DNA of 39,946 nucleotides. Source: Arenimonas sp. (GTDB taxonomy: Bacteria; Pseudomonadota; Gammaproteobacteria; Xanthomonadales; Xanthomonadaceae). Below the pieces are notes generated by a model that saw only the letters and a list, made by a program, of their open reading frames with translations, did no database searches and was not told where the DNA came from. The stretch covers positions 1-39,946 of the forward strand of contig JAPLSJ010000070.1 of assembly GCA_026398695.1 (NCBI GenBank). The letters are read 5' to 3'. How positions within the stretch are numbered: the first letter of the stretch is position 1; every line of letters starts with the position of its first letter. Both the position numbers and the translations under genes were made by a program. Positions 29,901 through 37,998 of the stretch are shown in pieces.

Positions 29901-30478
29901 AGCAGCGGCAGCGCGTGCTGGCCGGCCAGGGCGATGGCGGCGGCGTTGAAGGCTTCCTCGCCGTCGCGGCCGGTGCGCGTGAGTTCCAGGTACAGGCGGT
30001 CGGGGAAGGCGGCCTGCCAGTCGCGCAGCACGCGTTCGGCCTGGTCCTGGCGGCCGGCGGCCAGCGACTGGCCCAGCAGGCTGTCGCGCCCGGCCAGCGC
30101 GATCAGGCCGCGGCAGTCGCGATAGAGCCATTCGGGCTCGATGGCGACGTAGTCGCCGGCGTGGCCTTCGAGGAAAGCGCGCGAGATCAGCCGCGACAGC
30201 GCCAGGTAGCCGTCGCGGTCCTGGCACAGCAGCGTGAGCCGCGACGGCGGGCCGCCCTCGGCCGACAGCCACAGGTCGGCGCCGGCGATGGGCTTGAGGC
30301 CGGCCGGCTCGGCGGCCTTGTAGAACTTCACCAGGCCGAACAGGTTGCTGGTGTCGGTGACGGCCACGGCCGGCAGGCCGAGCGCAGCGCAGCGACCCAC
30401 CAGCTCCGGGATGCGGATGGTGGAGTCGGTGAGCGAATACTCGCTGTGCAGGTGCAGATGGACGAATCGTGGCGTCAT
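26960..30478 (-). CDS. dnaE: DNA polymerase III alpha subunit
   Basis: Replicative polymerase catalytic subunit (C-family), 1,172 aa, same size class as E. coli DnaE. An N-terminal PHP domain begins F-V-H-L-H-L-H-S-E-Y-S. The palm has G-P-G-R-G-S-G-A-G-S-L-V, the catalytic pair D397/D399 in P-D-F-D-I-D-F and the third aspartate D565 in K-F-D-F-L-G-L. The fingers, the helix-hairpin-helix region and a C-terminal OB-fold (V-V-L-A-G-I-V-S-A-V-R-R-R-G-D-S-M-A-F-A) follow. The PHP site keeps H-x-H but has Thr after the Asp of V-T-D-T-S-N-L-F-G, where active PHP domains carry His, so it is probably structural as in E. coli. The start is an ATG with AAGG upstream, inside a dyad. Confidence 0.98.
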   Translation of the reverse strand: MTPRFVHLHLHSEYSLTDSTIRIPELVGRCAALGLPAVAVTDTSNLFGLVKFYKAAEPAGLKPIAGADLWLSAEGGPPSRLTLLCQDRDGYLALSRLISRAFLEGHAGDYVAIEPEWLYRDCRGLIALAGRDSLLGQSLAAGRQDQAERVLRDWQAAFPDRLYLELTRTGRDGEEAFNAAAIALAGQHALPLLASNDVRFLSPEDFEAHEARVCISTGRVLDDPKRPRDYSREQYLKSPEEMAELFSDLPEALENTVELAKRCNFELSLGKYFLPDFPVPDGHTLDSWIREESHRGLSDRLAKFEMAPGHDEPAYRARLDIELGVILKMGFPGYFLIVADFINWSKRNDIPVGPGRGSGAGSLVAWSLGITDLDPIRYDLLFERFLNPERVSMPDFDIDFCMDRRDEVIDYVGRKYGRDKVSQIITYGTMAAKAAVRDCGRVLGYPYGFVDSVAKLIPMTLGVTLEDALGLSEAAKKNSDLASAELVQRYRDEDDVRDLIDLARSLEDLTRNAGKHAGGVVIAPTPLTDFSPLFAEHVAKGETAKSVVTQFDKDDVEAVGLVKFDFLGLRTLTIIDWAVKAINVRRQAADVPPLEILALPLDDPETYALLSKGQTTAVFQFESRGMKEYIRKLQPQVFEDLIALAALYRPGPLGAGMVDDFIDRRHGRAEVSYPHPLLEPILKPTYGVIVYQEQVMQIAQVLAGYSLGGADLLRRAMGKKKPEEMAKERVKFEDGAAAQGIHADVASPIFDLMEKFADYGFNKSHSAAYALVAYQTAWLKAHHPAEFMAATMSSDMDNTDKVVTFLEESREIGLSVLPPDVNASDYMFVANDRKTVRYGLGAVKGVGRGACESIVEARRSGGPFRDLLDFCRRVDSSKLNRRVLEAMVHAGALDALGSNRASLMLQLPEVIKATDQLARERAAGQVSLFGGAGDVPEIHLELPEAPDWPLETKLLGERETLGHYLSGHPLDPWRGDLQSLVGVTLADLDSLWSAKKDRRGEAAVVLAGIVSAVRRRGDSMAFARIEDGRGQLEVAFFREAFAECGHLLSRDRILLVEGNLAEDQFSGGFVLRARQCWDFRALCAQHARRLGLTVDLRAQGTWDKLQALLAAFRPGATPLRLDLLTPAKARGAVDVNGALGVRTDPELISQLRALPGVSQVTLQLHRPWQQGG

Positions 30479-30509
30479 GCCGGGGACCTTTAGGTCAACC
30501 GGCAGTTTA
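30476..30509 (-). promoter_or_regulatory. dnaE -10 box and dyad over the start codon
   Basis: Minus-strand TAAACT (30509-30504) is a likely -10, 25 bases before the ATG, with no clear -35. From 30504 to 30478 runs a two-part dyad: outer arms TGCCGG/CCGGCA and inner GACC/GGTC around TAAA. The inner part contains the Shine-Dalgarno AAGG and the outer arm includes the first base of the ATG. Confidence 0.35.
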
Positions 30510-30580
30510 CCGCGACTGGGGGCGATCCAGTCCCGCCAGTCCCTGTTGCCAGGCCCTGCCGCCCGCCCCGTTGGAGAGAC

Positions 30581-31207
30581 TCAGGTGACGCGGATGAAAT
30601 CCGGCAGCCGCGGGCTGGCGGCGTACGGGCGGGAGCGCACGTCGCGCCGCTGCTGCAGCAGGGCGGCCTCGGCGAGGCAGGCGTTTTCCCAGGCCAGGCG
30701 GCGCTCGGCGGCGCTGCCGCGCGGCCGCTCGCTGGCGCGGAAGCGGCAGAAGTCGGCGTAGTCGCGGGTTTCGTCCTCGAACGCGGGCCAGGACAGCTCC
30801 ACCAGCAGCGCATCGTCGAGGTGGCCCACCAGCGGCTGGTCGTCGGGGATCAGGTCGTCCACCTGCTGCAGGTAGCTGGTGAGCATGCGGGCGCGCTCGC
30901 GGGTGTCCGCGCCGACGTCCCAGTCGCTGTCGTTGAGCATGCGGCGCAGGTGCTCGGCGCGGCCCAGGCGCTCGGACAGGATGGCCACGGCGTGGTCCTG
31001 CGGCTGCTGCTGCAGCCAGCGGGCCAGGGTGACCAGCTGGTCGGCGCTGACCGAGGGTGCATTGGGCGCGATCTGGGCGAGCAGCCTGTTGAAGCGCGTC
31101 ACCGCCGCGTCGCCCAGGGCGATGGTGCCCACCTGGCGGCGGCGTGAATCACGCGACTCGGGCGGCAGGCGAAGGGCGATGGTTTCGTCGTGGCGTCGGC
31201 GGTTCAT
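30581..31207 (-). CDS. Uncharacterised protein with DUF1232 (YkvA)-like segment
   Basis: Function unknown; 208 aa, no signal peptide. The N-terminus is Arg-rich (M-N-R-R-R-H-D-E-T-I-A-L-R-L-P). The rest is predicted mostly helical with many charged residues. The central stretch Y-L-Q-Q-V-D-D-L-I-P-D-D-Q-P-L-V-G-H-L-D-D-A-L-L-V resembles the D-L-I-P-D-x-x-P-V-x-G-x-L-D-D core of DUF1232/YkvA proteins, but the flanking membrane-type hydrophobic residues are replaced by polar ones, so it appears soluble. A Trp/Tyr/Phe-rich segment follows (W-P-A-F-E-D-E-T-R-D-Y-A-D-F-C-R-F-R). I chose the ATG at 31205-31207; longer upstream frames run through a hairpin. It interrupts the rnhB-dnaE adjacency seen in E. 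coli. Confidence 0.75.
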   Translation of the reverse strand: MNRRRHDETIALRLPPESRDSRRRQVGTIALGDAAVTRFNRLLAQIAPNAPSVSADQLVTLARWLQQQPQDHAVAILSERLGRAEHLRRMLNDSDWDVGADTRERARMLTSYLQQVDDLIPDDQPLVGHLDDALLVELSWPAFEDETRDYADFCRFRASERPRGSAAERRLAWENACLAEAALLQQRRDVRSRPYAASPRLPDFIRVT

Positions 31208-31371
31208 GGCGGTACTCGCTGTGGGGGCGGTTCGGGCGGGAAGGGGAGGATTCCCGCCCACATCCCTTGGGATGCGCCTCCAGCTTGGACCGTTGCACGC
31301 GCGCCAGCGACGCCCGGAAGTGCGTGTGACCAACGGGCTAATTCAGAAATCGCTCAGCTTCGCCGCTTGGC
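31208..31371 (-). promoter_or_regulatory. Leader region with two dyads upstream of the DUF1232-like gene
   Basis: The longest gene-free gap in the window (164 bases). It holds a 9-bp perfect stem, GGGCGGGAA (31234-31242) with TTCCCGCCC (31251-31259) and an eight-base loop, and directly beyond it CATCCC-TT-GGGATG (31260-31273). I find no convincing promoter hexamers or T-run. The dyads could be a leader structure or an operator of the downstream gene. Confidence 0.4.
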
Positions 31372-31962
31372 TCAGGGCGTCGGCAGCAGGCTTTGCAGGC
31401 ACGCGCGCACGGGCGCGAAGCTGCGCCGGTGCGCGTCGCAGGGGCCCAGCCTTCGCAGCGCTTCCAGGTGCATCGGCGTGGGGTAGCCCTTGTGCACGGC
31501 GAAGCCGTAGCCCGGGTGGATGGCGTCCATCGCCACCATCAGCTGGTCGCGGCCGACCTTGGCCAGGATGGACGCGGCCATGATGGCCGGTTCGCGCGCA
31601 TCCCCCTTCACCAGCGCCTCGGCCGGGCAGGGCAGGCCGGGCGGGAGGCGGTTGCCGTCCACCAGCGCGTGCCCGGCGCGCGGGTTCAGCGCGTGCACCG
31701 CGCGCGCCATGCCCGCCAGGGTGGCGTGCAGGATGTTGAGGCGGTCGATCTCGGCGACGCTGACCCATTCCAGATGCCAGGCCAGCGCGCGTTCGCGGAT
31801 CAGCGGCGCCAGCGCATCGCGGCGCGCTTCGCTCAGCGCCTTGGAATCGCCCAGGCCTTCGATGGGCCGGCGCGGGTCGAGGATCACCGCGGCCACGGCC
31901 ACCGGGCCGGCCAGCGGGCCGCGGCCGGCTTCGTCCACGCCGCACACGTGCAGCAGCGTCAC
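31372..31962 (-). CDS. rnhB: Ribonuclease HII
   Basis: Cleaves the RNA strand of RNA-DNA hybrids and removes single misincorporated ribonucleotides. The active-site start is C-G-V-D10-E11[10 protein letters not shown]; then [12 protein letters not shown], the V-D-G-N-R region and A-S-I-L-A-K-V-x-R-D, followed by [17 protein letters not shown]. Length 196 aa is normal. The GTG start (31960-31962) overlaps the lpxB stop as GTGA, so it is translationally coupled to lpxB, the conserved lpxB-rnhB arrangement. Confidence 0.96.
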   Translation of the reverse strand: MTLLHVCGVDEAGRGPLAGPVAVAAVILDPRRPIEGLGDSKALSEARRDALAPLIRERALAWHLEWVSVAEIDRLNILHATLAGMARAVHALNPRAGHALVDGNRLPPGLPCPAEALVKGDAREPAIMAASILAKVGRDQLMVAMDAIHPGYGFAVHKGYPTPMHLEALRRLGPCDAHRRSFAPVRACLQSLLPTP

Positions 31963-33140
31963 GGGCCGGCCAGCAATTCGGCCACCGCGTCGGCGGCGCT
32001 GGCCGAGGCGTCGCGGCGCAGTTTCTCGTGGATGTACCGGTAGCGCGGCAGCAGCGTGGCGCGCGCGTCGGGATGGTCGAACCAGTGCATCACCGCCGCT
32101 GCCAGCTTGTCGGCGGTGCAGTCGCCCTGCATCAGTTCTGGCACGATCGGTTCGTTGGCCAGCACGTTGGGCAGGCTGTAGCGGTTGACCTTCATCAGGC
32201 CCAGCAGCATCACCAGCCGGTAGGTGAGCGCGGAAATGCGGTAGCCCACCACCATCGGCCGTTTCGCCAGCATGGCTTCCAGCGCGGCGGTGCCCGAGGC
32301 CAGCAGCACCACGTCGCTGGCCACCATCACCTCATGGGCGTGGCCGTCCACCAGGCGCACGTTGGCGGGCCTGGCGTCGCCCAGGCAGGCTTCGATCGCG
32401 TCGCGGCAGGCGGCGTTGGCGGCGGGCACCAGCACCTGCAGCGCGGGCAGCGATTGCTGCACCACGCGCGCCGCGTCCAGGAACACCGGCAGCAGCCGCT
32501 GGATCTCGCCCAGGCGGCTGCCGGGCAGCACTGCCAGCACGGGCGTGGCGTCGTCGAGTGCGAACGACGTGCGGGCGCCGTGGCGGTCGGGCTCCATCGC
32601 GAAGCTGTCGGCCAGCGGGTGCCCGACGAAGCGCGCGTCCACGCCGTGCCGCTGGTAGATCGGCGGCTCCATCGGGAACAGGCACAGCACGCGGTCGGCG
32701 CTGCGGCCGATCTTCGCCGCGCGGCCTTCGCGCCAGGCCCAGACCGACGGGCTGACGTAGTGCACGGTGCGGATTCCGGCCTGCTTGAGCTTGCGCTCCA
32801 GGCCCAGGTTGAAGTCGGGGGCGTCGATGCCGATGAACACGTCCGGCCGCCAGGCCAGCAGGCGCGCGTGCAGCGAACGGCGCAGGCGCAGCAGGCGCGG
32901 CAGGTGCCGCAGCACTTCGGCCAGGCCCATCACCGCCAGCTCGCTGCAGTCGTGCCAGGCCTGCAGGCCCGCGGCGCGCAGCCGGGGACCGCCGACGCCG
33001 GCGAACTCCGCGTCCGGGAAGCGCCGCCTGAGTTCCTGCACCAGGCCCGCGCCCAGCAGGTCGCCCGAGGCTTCACCCGCGACCAGCGCGATGCGCAGGG
33101 GGCGGCCCGACGGGGAGGGGTGGTGGCCGGGCAAGGCCAT
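31959..33140 (-). CDS. lpxB: Lipid-A-disaccharide synthase
   Basis: GT19-family glycosyltransferase that joins lipid X and UDP-diacylglucosamine to the lipid A disaccharide at the inner membrane. Features: N-terminal [22 protein letters not shown], the [11 protein letters not shown] segment, [36 protein letters not shown] and the C-terminal A-S-G-T-A-A-L-E. Length 393 aa. It starts 11 bases after the lpxA stop and has a short extra N-terminal tail ([10 protein letters not shown]). Confidence 0.97.
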   Translation of the reverse strand: MALPGHHPSPSGRPLRIALVAGEASGDLLGAGLVQELRRRFPDAEFAGVGGPRLRAAGLQAWHDCSELAVMGLAEVLRHLPRLLRLRRSLHARLLAWRPDVFIGIDAPDFNLGLERKLKQAGIRTVHYVSPSVWAWREGRAAKIGRSADRVLCLFPMEPPIYQRHGVDARFVGHPLADSFAMEPDRHGARTSFALDDATPVLAVLPGSRLGEIQRLLPVFLDAARVVQQSLPALQVLVPAANAACRDAIEACLGDARPANVRLVDGHAHEVMVASDVVLLASGTAALEAMLAKRPMVVGYRISALTYRLVMLLGLMKVNRYSLPNVLANEPIVPELMQGDCTADKLAAAVMHWFDHPDARATLLPRYRYIHEKLRRDASASAADAVAELLAGP

Positions 33141-33151
33141 TCCCGCGCCGG

Positions 33152-33925
33152 TCAGCGCAGCAGGCCGCGCTCGCTGCGCTCGATGAACTCGAGCATCAGC
33201 CGCACGTCTTCGGACTCGGCCGCCACCGGCGCCAGCTGTTCGCGCGCGGCCGCCATCGGCGCGCCGGACATGTACAGCGCGCGGTAGGCGCGCTTGATGG
33301 CGGCAATGCGGGCGGCGTCGAAGCCGCGGCGCTTGAGGCCCTCGGCATTGATGCCGCGCGGGCGGCTGTAGCCTTCGGCGGCCACCATCAGGTAGGGCGG
33401 CACGTCGCCGTTCACCAGTGCGCCCATGCCGATGAAGGCGTGCGAACCGATGCTGCAGAACTGGTGGATGCCGGCGAAGCCGCTGAGGATGACGTAGTCA
33501 CCGACCTCGACGTGGCCGGCCAGGGTGGCGTTGTTGGAGAACACGCAGTGGTTGCCGACCTGGCAGTCGTGCGCCACGTGGGCATACGCCAGGATCCAGT
33601 TGTCGTTGCCGATGCGGGTGATGCCGCCGCCGTCGCCGGTGCCGCGGTTGATGGTGGTGAACTCGCGCACGCTGTTGCGGTCGCCGATCACCAGCTCGGT
33701 GCGTTCGCCGGTGAACTTCTTGTCCTGCGGGTCGCCGCCGATGGCGGCATGCGGATGGAAGTGGTTGTCGCGGCCAATGCGCGTGGGGCCGGTGATGACG
33801 CAGTGCGCGTCGATCCGGGTGCCGTCGCCGATCTCGACGTCGGGCCCGATGACCACGAACGCACCCACGCTGACGTTCGCGCCAAGGCGCGCTCCGGGGT
33901 CAATCTGCGCGGTCGGGTGGATCAT
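33152..33925 (-). CDS. lpxA: UDP-N-acetylglucosamine acyltransferase
   Basis: Transfers the 3-hydroxyacyl chain from ACP to the 3-OH of UDP-GlcNAc, the first step of lipid A synthesis. The left-handed beta-helix is seen as repeating hexapeptides (I-G-D-G-T-R, V-G-N-H-C-V and others). Catalytic His119 lies in [11 protein letters not shown], and G-G-D-P-Q-D-K-K-F and the G-F-A-G-I-H-Q-F-C motif are typical. The C-terminal helical domain starts [12 protein letters not shown]. Start is ATG 33923-33925, two bases after the fabZ stop; 257 aa. Confidence 0.97.
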   Translation of the reverse strand: MIHPTAQIDPGARLGANVSVGAFVVIGPDVEIGDGTRIDAHCVITGPTRIGRDNHFHPHAAIGGDPQDKKFTGERTELVIGDRNSVREFTTINRGTGDGGGITRIGNDNWILAYAHVAHDCQVGNHCVFSNNATLAGHVEVGDYVILSGFAGIHQFCSIGSHAFIGMGALVNGDVPPYLMVAAEGYSRPRGINAEGLKRRGFDAARIAAIKRAYRALYMSGAPMAAAREQLAPVAAESEDVRLMLEFIERSERGLLR

Positions 33926-33927
33926 GG

Positions 33928-34392
33928 TCAGCCCTTGCCCTCGGCGCACAGGATCTCGGCGCTGGCGACTTCCTTGCCTTCCACGCGCGCCACGCAGGCA
34001 TACAGCGCCATGTTGCGGATGGTGCGCTTGAGCACCACTTCGATGTCCAGCTGGTCGCCCGGCACCACCATGCGGCTGAAGCGGGCGTTGTCCACCTTCA
34101 CCAGGTAGAACAGCTTGCCTTCGTGGCAGGCGTCCTTGGGCTGGGAGAGCTGGGTGAGCAGGCCGCCGGCCTGGGCCATGGCTTCGATCACCAGCACGCC
34201 GGGCATCACCGGGCGGCCCGGGAAGTGGCCCTGGAAGAAGGGTTCGTTGAAGGTGACGTTCTTGATGGCGCGGATGCGCTTGTGCGGATCGAGCTCGATC
34301 ACGCGGTCCACCAGCAGGAACGGATACCGGTGCGGCAGCAGGTGCAGGATGCACGAGACATCCACGGGCATCTTGATGGTGTCGTCGCTCAT
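33928..34392 (-). CDS. fabZ: 3-hydroxyacyl-ACP dehydratase FabZ
   Basis: Hotdog-fold dehydratase that forms trans-2-enoyl-ACP during fatty acid elongation; it competes with LpxA/LpxD for 3-hydroxyacyl-ACP, which explains its place among the lpx genes. The start of the fold shows [14 protein letters not shown], and the active site is H56 in [13 protein letters not shown] and E70 in V-I-E-A-M-A-Q. Length 154 aa. It begins 16 bases after lpxD. Confidence 0.97.
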   Translation of the reverse strand: MSDDTIKMPVDVSCILHLLPHRYPFLLVDRVIELDPHKRIRAIKNVTFNEPFFQGHFPGRPVMPGVLVIEAMAQAGGLLTQLSQPKDACHEGKLFYLVKVDNARFSRMVVPGDQLDIEVVLKRTIRNMALYACVARVEGKEVASAEILCAEGKG

Positions 34393-34408
34393 CCGGTGTT
34401 TCCCTGCT

Positions 34409-35434
34409 TCAATCCTTGTCGAGGGCGCCTATCTTACGCGCCAGCGCGTCCAATTGCCTGAAACGGGCGCCATTGCGGCGCCAGGAGCGGCTGTCCTGCA
34501 CCGGCATGCCCGACGAGTACTCGCCCGGTTCGGTGATGGACTGGGTGACCAGGCTCATGGCCGTCACCGTGACGCGGTCGCAGATTTCCAGGTGGCCGAC
34601 GATGCCGACCGCGCCGCCGATCAGGCAGTAGCGGCCGATCCTGGCCGAGCCGGCCACGGCCGTGCAGCCGGCAATGGCGGTATGGGCGCCGATGCGCACG
34701 TTGTGGCCCACCTGGATCTGGTTGTCCAGGCGCACGTCTTCTTCCAGCACCGTGTCCTCGATGGCGCCGCGGTCGATGGTGGTGTTGGCGCCGATCTCGC
34801 CGTCATCGCCGACCACCACGCCGCCCAGCTGCGGCACCTTGATCCAGCGGCCGGCGTCCATCGCCAGGCCGAAGCCGTCGGCGCCCAGCACGGCGCCCGG
34901 GTGGATGCGCACGCGCGCGCCCAGGCGCACCCGCGCCACCAGCGTCACCCGCGCCACCAGCACGCAACCGGGGCCGATGCTGCAGTCCTCGCCCACCACG
35001 CAGCCCGGGCCGACCACGGCGCCTGCCGCGATGCGGCTGCGGGCACCCACGACGGTGAACGGGCCCACCTGGGCGCCGGGATCCACCGACGCGTCGGCGG
35101 CGATCACCGCGCTGGGATGGATGCCGGGCTGCAGCGCCGGCTCGGCGTCGAACAGCGCGGCGATGCGTGCGAACGCCACGTACGGCGATTTCGCCACCAG
35201 GCAGGGGACGGGGCAGGCGTCGGCATCGTCGGCCGACAGGACGATGGCGCTGGCCGCGGTGGCGGCTAGCTCCTTGCGGTACCTGGGGTTGGCCAGGAAG
35301 CCCAGCTGGCCTGCGCCGGCACCCGCCAGGGTGCCCACGCCGTGGATGGCGGTGGCGCCGTCGCCACGCAGGCCCAGCCCGAAACGCTCCGCCAGTTCGG
35401 ACAGGGCGTGGGAACGGACCGGCGCGGCGGGCAA
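34409..35434 (-). CDS. lpxD: UDP-3-O-(3-hydroxyacyl)glucosamine N-acyltransferase
   Basis: Adds the second 3-hydroxyacyl chain, at the 2-amino position, in lipid A synthesis. An N-terminal uridine-binding domain (about residues 1-100, with L-G-F-L-A-N-P-R-Y) is followed by a left-handed beta-helix and a C-terminal helix. Key segments are [25 protein letters not shown] and catalytic His244 in Q-V-G-H-N-V-R-I-G. Two neighbouring helix coils are encoded by near-identical 15-base stretches, but the coil number matches E. coli. The only suitable start is TTG 35432-35434, with AAGG overlapping the bamA stop; 341 aa. Confidence 0.95.
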   Translation of the reverse strand: MPAAPVRSHALSELAERFGLGLRGDGATAIHGVGTLAGAGAGQLGFLANPRYRKELAATAASAIVLSADDADACPVPCLVAKSPYVAFARIAALFDAEPALQPGIHPSAVIAADASVDPGAQVGPFTVVGARSRIAAGAVVGPGCVVGEDCSIGPGCVLVARVTLVARVRLGARVRIHPGAVLGADGFGLAMDAGRWIKVPQLGGVVVGDDGEIGANTTIDRGAIEDTVLEEDVRLDNQIQVGHNVRIGAHTAIAGCTAVAGSARIGRYCLIGGAVGIVGHLEICDRVTVTAMSLVTQSITEPGEYSSGMPVQDSRSWRRNGARFRQLDALARKIGALDKD

Positions 35435-35444
35435 GGAGGTTGCC

Positions 35445-37952
35445 TTAGAAACGACCGCCGAAGGTGAACTGCAGGCGCTCGATGCGGTCGCTGCGCTCGC
35501 GCTGCATCGGCGCCGCGTAGCTGATCGCGATCGGGCCCACCGGCGACTGCCACTGCAGCGACAGGCCGGCGGAAATGCGCAGGGTCTTGGCTTCCCACGA
35601 GTCCACCGAGCGGTAGACGTTGCCGTAGTCCACGAAGGCAGACAGGCGCGTGCCGCGGCTGTCGAACAGCGTGGGGAAGTACAGCTCGAAGGTGCCCGCG
35701 GTCTTGAACGAGCCGCCGATCGGCTGGCGGTAGTCGGGCGTGAACTCGTAGTACGGACCGATGGTGTTGGTCTCGAAGCCGCGCACCGACTGCGGGCCGC
35801 CGGCGTAGTAGTTGCGGAAGAACGGCAGGCCGCACGAGGAGGTCTCGCCGACGACGATGTCGCCGTCCTCGTCGTACACGCTGCAGGTCTGGTCCTTGGT
35901 GACCCCGTAGCTGTCGCCGTAGCCCAGCTCCGCGCCGATCTTCAGGCCCATCCACGAGGTGATGGGCAGGTAGTGTTCGAAGTTGTAGCCGATGCGGAAG
36001 TACTCGAGGTCGCTGCCCGGCAGCACCACTTCGGCGTTGACGCGGTTGAAGGTGCCGCGCGTGGGCATCAGGAAGTCGTTGCGCGAGTCACGCTGCCAGC
36101 CCAGCTGAATGCGCCACGCGTTGACGGTCCATTCGCGGAACGGGCCGTTCTGCAGCGGATCGGTCGTGGTCGGGTCGCTGTCATCGTTCTCGGGCGGGGT
36201 GGTAGCGCTGGCGTCGTCGTCGATGTGGAACTGCGGGAAGCGCGCGCGATCGCCCAGCGAGTTCACCATGTAGTCGATCAGCGGCGGCGGCGTGTTGTTG
36301 TCGTCGGTGGTCAGCTCGTTGCGGTCGATGCCCAGCGACATCGAGATGCTGTCGGTTTCGGTCAGCGGGATGCCGAGCTGGAACTCGCCGGCAGCCACTG
36401 CGTTCTCGAACTGCGCGAGGTTGTCCGAATTGCTGTTGGCGTAGCTGTAGTCGCTGTAGTTCACGTTGAAGCCGAGGCTGACGCCGTCGTCGGTGAAGTA
36501 CGGGTCGGTGACGCCGAGCGAGAACTGCTTGGAGTAGCTGTTGTTCTGCACCGCCAGGTTGAAGCGGTTGCCGGTGCCCAGGAAGTTGGTCTGGCTGAGC
36601 TGCACGCTGGTGATCAGGCCATAGGCCTGCTGGTAGCCCAGGCCGAAGGTGAACTGGCCCGAGTTGCGCTCCTTGACATTGATGACCACGTCGACCTGGT
36701 CGGGCTGGCCGGCCACTTCCGGCGTCTCGACGTCGACGGTCTCGAAGTAGCCCAGGCGCTGCAGGCGGATCTTGGAGCGGTCCACGGCGGCCTGCGAGAA
36801 CCAGGCGCCTTCGAACTGGCGCATCTCGCGGCGCAGCACTTCGTCGGCGGTGGTGGAGTTGCCGGTGAAGACGATGCGGCGGACCTGAACGCGCGGGCCC
36901 GGCTCGACGAAGAAGTTGATGGCGATCTTGCGGCCTTCGCGGTCGATCTCCGGCACCGGGTTCACCTGGGCGAAGGCGTAGCCGATGTTGCCCAGGGTGG
37001 CGATGATGCTGTCGCTGGTCATTTCGACCATGGCGCGCGAGAAGGTGTTGCCTTCCTTGAGCGCCACCAGCTTCTCGATGTCCTCGAGCGGCAGGATGGT
37101 GTCGCCGGTGACCTTCACCGAGGAAACGGTGTAGATCTCGCCTTCGGCGACGTTGGCGGTGACGAAGATGTCGCGCTTGTCCGGGGTGATGGCAACCTGC
37201 GTGGACTCGACGTTGAAGTCGACATAGCCGCGGTCGAGGTAGTAGTTGGACAGCTTCTCGAGGTCGCCCGAGAGCTTCTCGCGCGAGTACTGGTCGTCGC
37301 GGCGGTACCAGGACAGCCAGTTGCTGGTGCCCGATTCCCAGCCCTGGCGGATGTCCAGGTCGGCGAAGGTCGGGTTGCCGACGATGTTGATGTCGCGGAT
37401 GCGCGCGGCCTTGCCCTCGGTGATCAGGATGCTGACGTCTACGCGGTTGCGGTCGAGGTTGGTGATCGTGGGGATGATCGAGACGTTGTACTTGCCGCGG
37501 TTGTTGTACTGGCGCGTCAGTTCCTGGGTGACGCGGTCCAGGTTGAGCGGGTTGAAGGTCTCGCCCTCGGCCAGGCCGATGTTGCGCAGGCCGCCCATCA
37601 GGTCTTCGGTCTTGATGTCCTTGTTGCCCGACAGCGTGATGGCGTTGATGGCGGGGCGTTCACTCACCACCACCACCAGGATGCCGCCCTGGCGCTCGAG
37701 CCGGACGTCGCTGAAGAAGCCGGTCTTGAACAGTGCGCGGATGGCTTCCGACGACCGGCTGCGGTCGAGCGTGTCGCCCTTTTCCACCGGCAGGTAGGTG
37801 AAGACGGTGCCGGCCGAGATGCGCTGCAGTCCCTCGACGCGGATGTCGGCCACGGTGAAGGCTTCGAAATTCTGGGCCTGGACGGGGCCGGCGATAGCGG
37901 CGGCGAGCGCGAGGCTCAGGAGGCAGCGGCGAACAGTGGGTCGCGTCATCAT
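35445..37952 (-). CDS. bamA: Outer membrane protein assembly factor BamA
   Basis: Omp85-family barrel that inserts beta-barrel proteins into the outer membrane. Signal peptide M-M-T-R-P-T-V-R-R-C then a hydrophobic run ending P-V-Q-A, cleaved before Q-N-F-E. Five POTRA domains occupy roughly residues 27-430 (the first begins F-T-V-A-D-I-R-V-E-G-L-Q-R-I). The 16-strand barrel follows and ends in the insertion signal L-Q-F-T-F-G-G-R-F. V-R-G-F-E in the barrel corresponds to the loop-6 VRGF motif. Within the barrel an acidic, Thr/Pro/Asp-rich insert (encoded near 36,140-36,300) is longer than in E. coli. Start is the first of two tandem ATGs at 37947-37952; 835 aa. rseP lies 46 bases upstream. 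Confidence 0.97.
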   Translation of the reverse strand: MMTRPTVRRCLLSLALAAAIAGPVQAQNFEAFTVADIRVEGLQRISAGTVFTYLPVEKGDTLDRSRSSEAIRALFKTGFFSDVRLERQGGILVVVVSERPAINAITLSGNKDIKTEDLMGGLRNIGLAEGETFNPLNLDRVTQELTRQYNNRGKYNVSIIPTITNLDRNRVDVSILITEGKAARIRDINIVGNPTFADLDIRQGWESGTSNWLSWYRRDDQYSREKLSGDLEKLSNYYLDRGYVDFNVESTQVAITPDKRDIFVTANVAEGEIYTVSSVKVTGDTILPLEDIEKLVALKEGNTFSRAMVEMTSDSIIATLGNIGYAFAQVNPVPEIDREGRKIAINFFVEPGPRVQVRRIVFTGNSTTADEVLRREMRQFEGAWFSQAAVDRSKIRLQRLGYFETVDVETPEVAGQPDQVDVVINVKERNSGQFTFGLGYQQAYGLITSVQLSQTNFLGTGNRFNLAVQNNSYSKQFSLGVTDPYFTDDGVSLGFNVNYSDYSYANSNSDNLAQFENAVAAGEFQLGIPLTETDSISMSLGIDRNELTTDDNNTPPPLIDYMVNSLGDRARFPQFHIDDDASATTPPENDDSDPTTTDPLQNGPFREWTVNAWRIQLGWQRDSRNDFLMPTRGTFNRVNAEVVLPGSDLEYFRIGYNFEHYLPITSWMGLKIGAELGYGDSYGVTKDQTCSVYDEDGDIVVGETSSCGLPFFRNYYAGGPQSVRGFETNTIGPYYEFTPDYRQPIGGSFKTAGTFELYFPTLFDSRGTRLSAFVDYGNVYRSVDSWEAKTLRISAGLSLQWQSPVGPIAISYAAPMQRERSDRIERLQFTFGGRF

Positions 37953-37998
37953 CAATCCGTTGGTGACGGACGCCAGGGGCGCCCGCGAAAGGGTGGGG

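Noticed and set aside
30400-30478. DnaE PHP domain as an active proofreading site, since the N-terminal H-x-H is intact
   Set aside because: The later T-D-H position reads T-D-T, so at least one metal ligand is missing, as in other inactive gammaproteobacterial PHP domains.
34928-34960. Tandem 15-base repeat with an 18-base period in lpxD
   Set aside because: It encodes two adjacent beta-helix coils; comparison with the E. coli LpxD pattern shows the same number of residues, so it is not a fresh expansion.
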